Below are positions 47,168 through 47,515 of a stretch of 47,515 nt of DNA, one piece after another; positions within the stretch are counted from its first letter, which is position 1; each line of letters begins with the position of its first letter. The notes beneath the pieces are model-generated. The model made no database searches. It was given only the letters and a program-made list of their open reading frames with translations, and was not told where the DNA came from. Origin of the DNA: CAZSMK01 sp964608095 (GTDB lineage: Bacteria; Sumerlaeota; Sumerlaeia; MWCT01; JAGHBZ01); the NCBI GenBank assembly GCA_964608095.1, contig CAZSMK010000079.1:1-47515 (forward strand), read 5' to 3'. The position numbers were made by a program, and so were the translations under genes.

Positions 47168-47515
47168 ATGAGAAAAATACTGCTCTCAATAAGTATGATT
47201 CTTATCTGTTCAGTGGGCTTTTCAGCAGACTCGATTAATGCGCAAGGCGTGTTACGCGACGCAGACGGGGTGCCGGTTTCCAGCGGTTCGTACGCCATGA
47301 GGTTTCTGCTTTATCCCGCTGCAGAAGACGGTGCGCTGCTCTGGGCTGAGGTGCATACCGGATCAGACAAGGTCACGGTTAGCCGGGGTTTGTATACGGC
47401 AGAGCTGGGCGCGCTCACGCCGTTTCCGGACGAGTTCTTCTCGGCAAATCCAGACCTATGGCTGGAGGTCGGGGTCGATCTCGACGACAACGCCATATTT
47501 GAATCGAACGAAATC
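47168..47515 (+). CDS. Secreted protein of the tail-fibre/collar-like N-terminal family (3' partial)
   Basis: An open frame of 116 codons starts at ATG 47168, 7 bases after AGGAGG, and runs off the end of the window. It begins with a signal peptide (MRKILLSISMILICSVGFSA). The next part (INAQGVLRDADGVPVSSGSY, MRFLLYPAAEDGALLWAE, VTVSRGLYTAELGA, LWLEVGVDLDD) is the module often found at the start of large surface proteins with collagen-like or S74-peptidase C-termini in environmental bacteria. The role is probably cell-surface display; the functional C-terminus is not visible. Confidence 0.75.
   Translation, partial: MRKILLSISMILICSVGFSADSINAQGVLRDADGVPVSSGSYAMRFLLYPAAEDGALLWAEVHTGSDKVTVSRGLYTAELGALTPFPDEFFSANPDLWLEVGVDLDDNAIFESNEI

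Overview
The window is bacterial chromosome of moderate GC content. It has short intergenic gaps, frequent Shine-Dalgarno motifs, GTG as well as ATG starts, and tRNA genes with an encoded CCA end. A heptose-phosphate adenylyltransferase points to a Gram-negative cell envelope with heptose-containing LPS. The same operon carries Asp23/Gls24 and AmaP proteins, which are better known from Gram-positives. No phage, CRISPR array or complete insertion sequence is visible. I cannot name the phylum; the gene mix (Hsp70-kinase fusion, four-helix-bundle suffix protein, phosphodiester glycosidase, RAYT-like palindromes) suits an uncultivated lineage, and this is inference.

Layout. 1-3.9 kb: the end of an iron-sulfur aldo/keto reductase, a secreted phosphodiester glycosidase with an SH3 domain, an apparently frameshifted small gene and an ADP-ribosylglycohydrolase. 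4-7.8 kb: a large membrane protein and a PurF-like phosphoribosyltransferase whose glutaminase nucleophile is gone. 8-16 kb (minus strand): an FHA-GAF histidine kinase, an exported aromatic-repeat protein, an Hsp70-TPR-Ser/Thr kinase fusion and an orphan ABC ATPase. 16.2-17.5 kb: anmK and tRNA-Thr. 17.6-25 kb (minus): ybeY, era, a small gene and an AmrS-type radical SAM gene, followed by accB, accC, asp23, amaP, rfaE2, an acidic-tailed DUF3553-like gene and gatC. 25-29.5 kb: two small membrane proteins, a HAD hydrolase, an ICMT-like methyltransferase and a sodium:solute symporter. 29.5-36.2 kb: clpB, three peptidoglycan amidases with repeat elements around them, and a four-helix-bundle suffix gene flanked by 9-bp repeats. 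36.3-43 kb (minus): tRNA-Leu, tRNA-Cys, hisF, a PHP histidinol phosphatase, carB and carA. 43-47.5 kb: a secreted glycosidase-like protein, an EEP-family lipoprotein, a YkgJ protein, a palindromic repeat and the start of a secreted protein that runs off the window.

Two themes stand out. First, the 8.9-16.1 kb cluster joins a chaperone ATPase, TPRs and a protein kinase in one polypeptide, close to an FHA-bearing histidine kinase; this is the best candidate for an undescribed signalling or proteostasis system. Second, two separate glutamine amidotransferases have lost their glutaminase catalytic residues while their partner or synthase parts look intact: CarA (Cys to Ser, His to Tyr, Glu lost) and the PurF-like enzyme (Cys to Gly). 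This suggests direct use of ammonia or diverged functions. Several intergenic gaps hold palindromic elements of the kind mobilised by REP-associated transposases, one of them containing a decayed reading frame.
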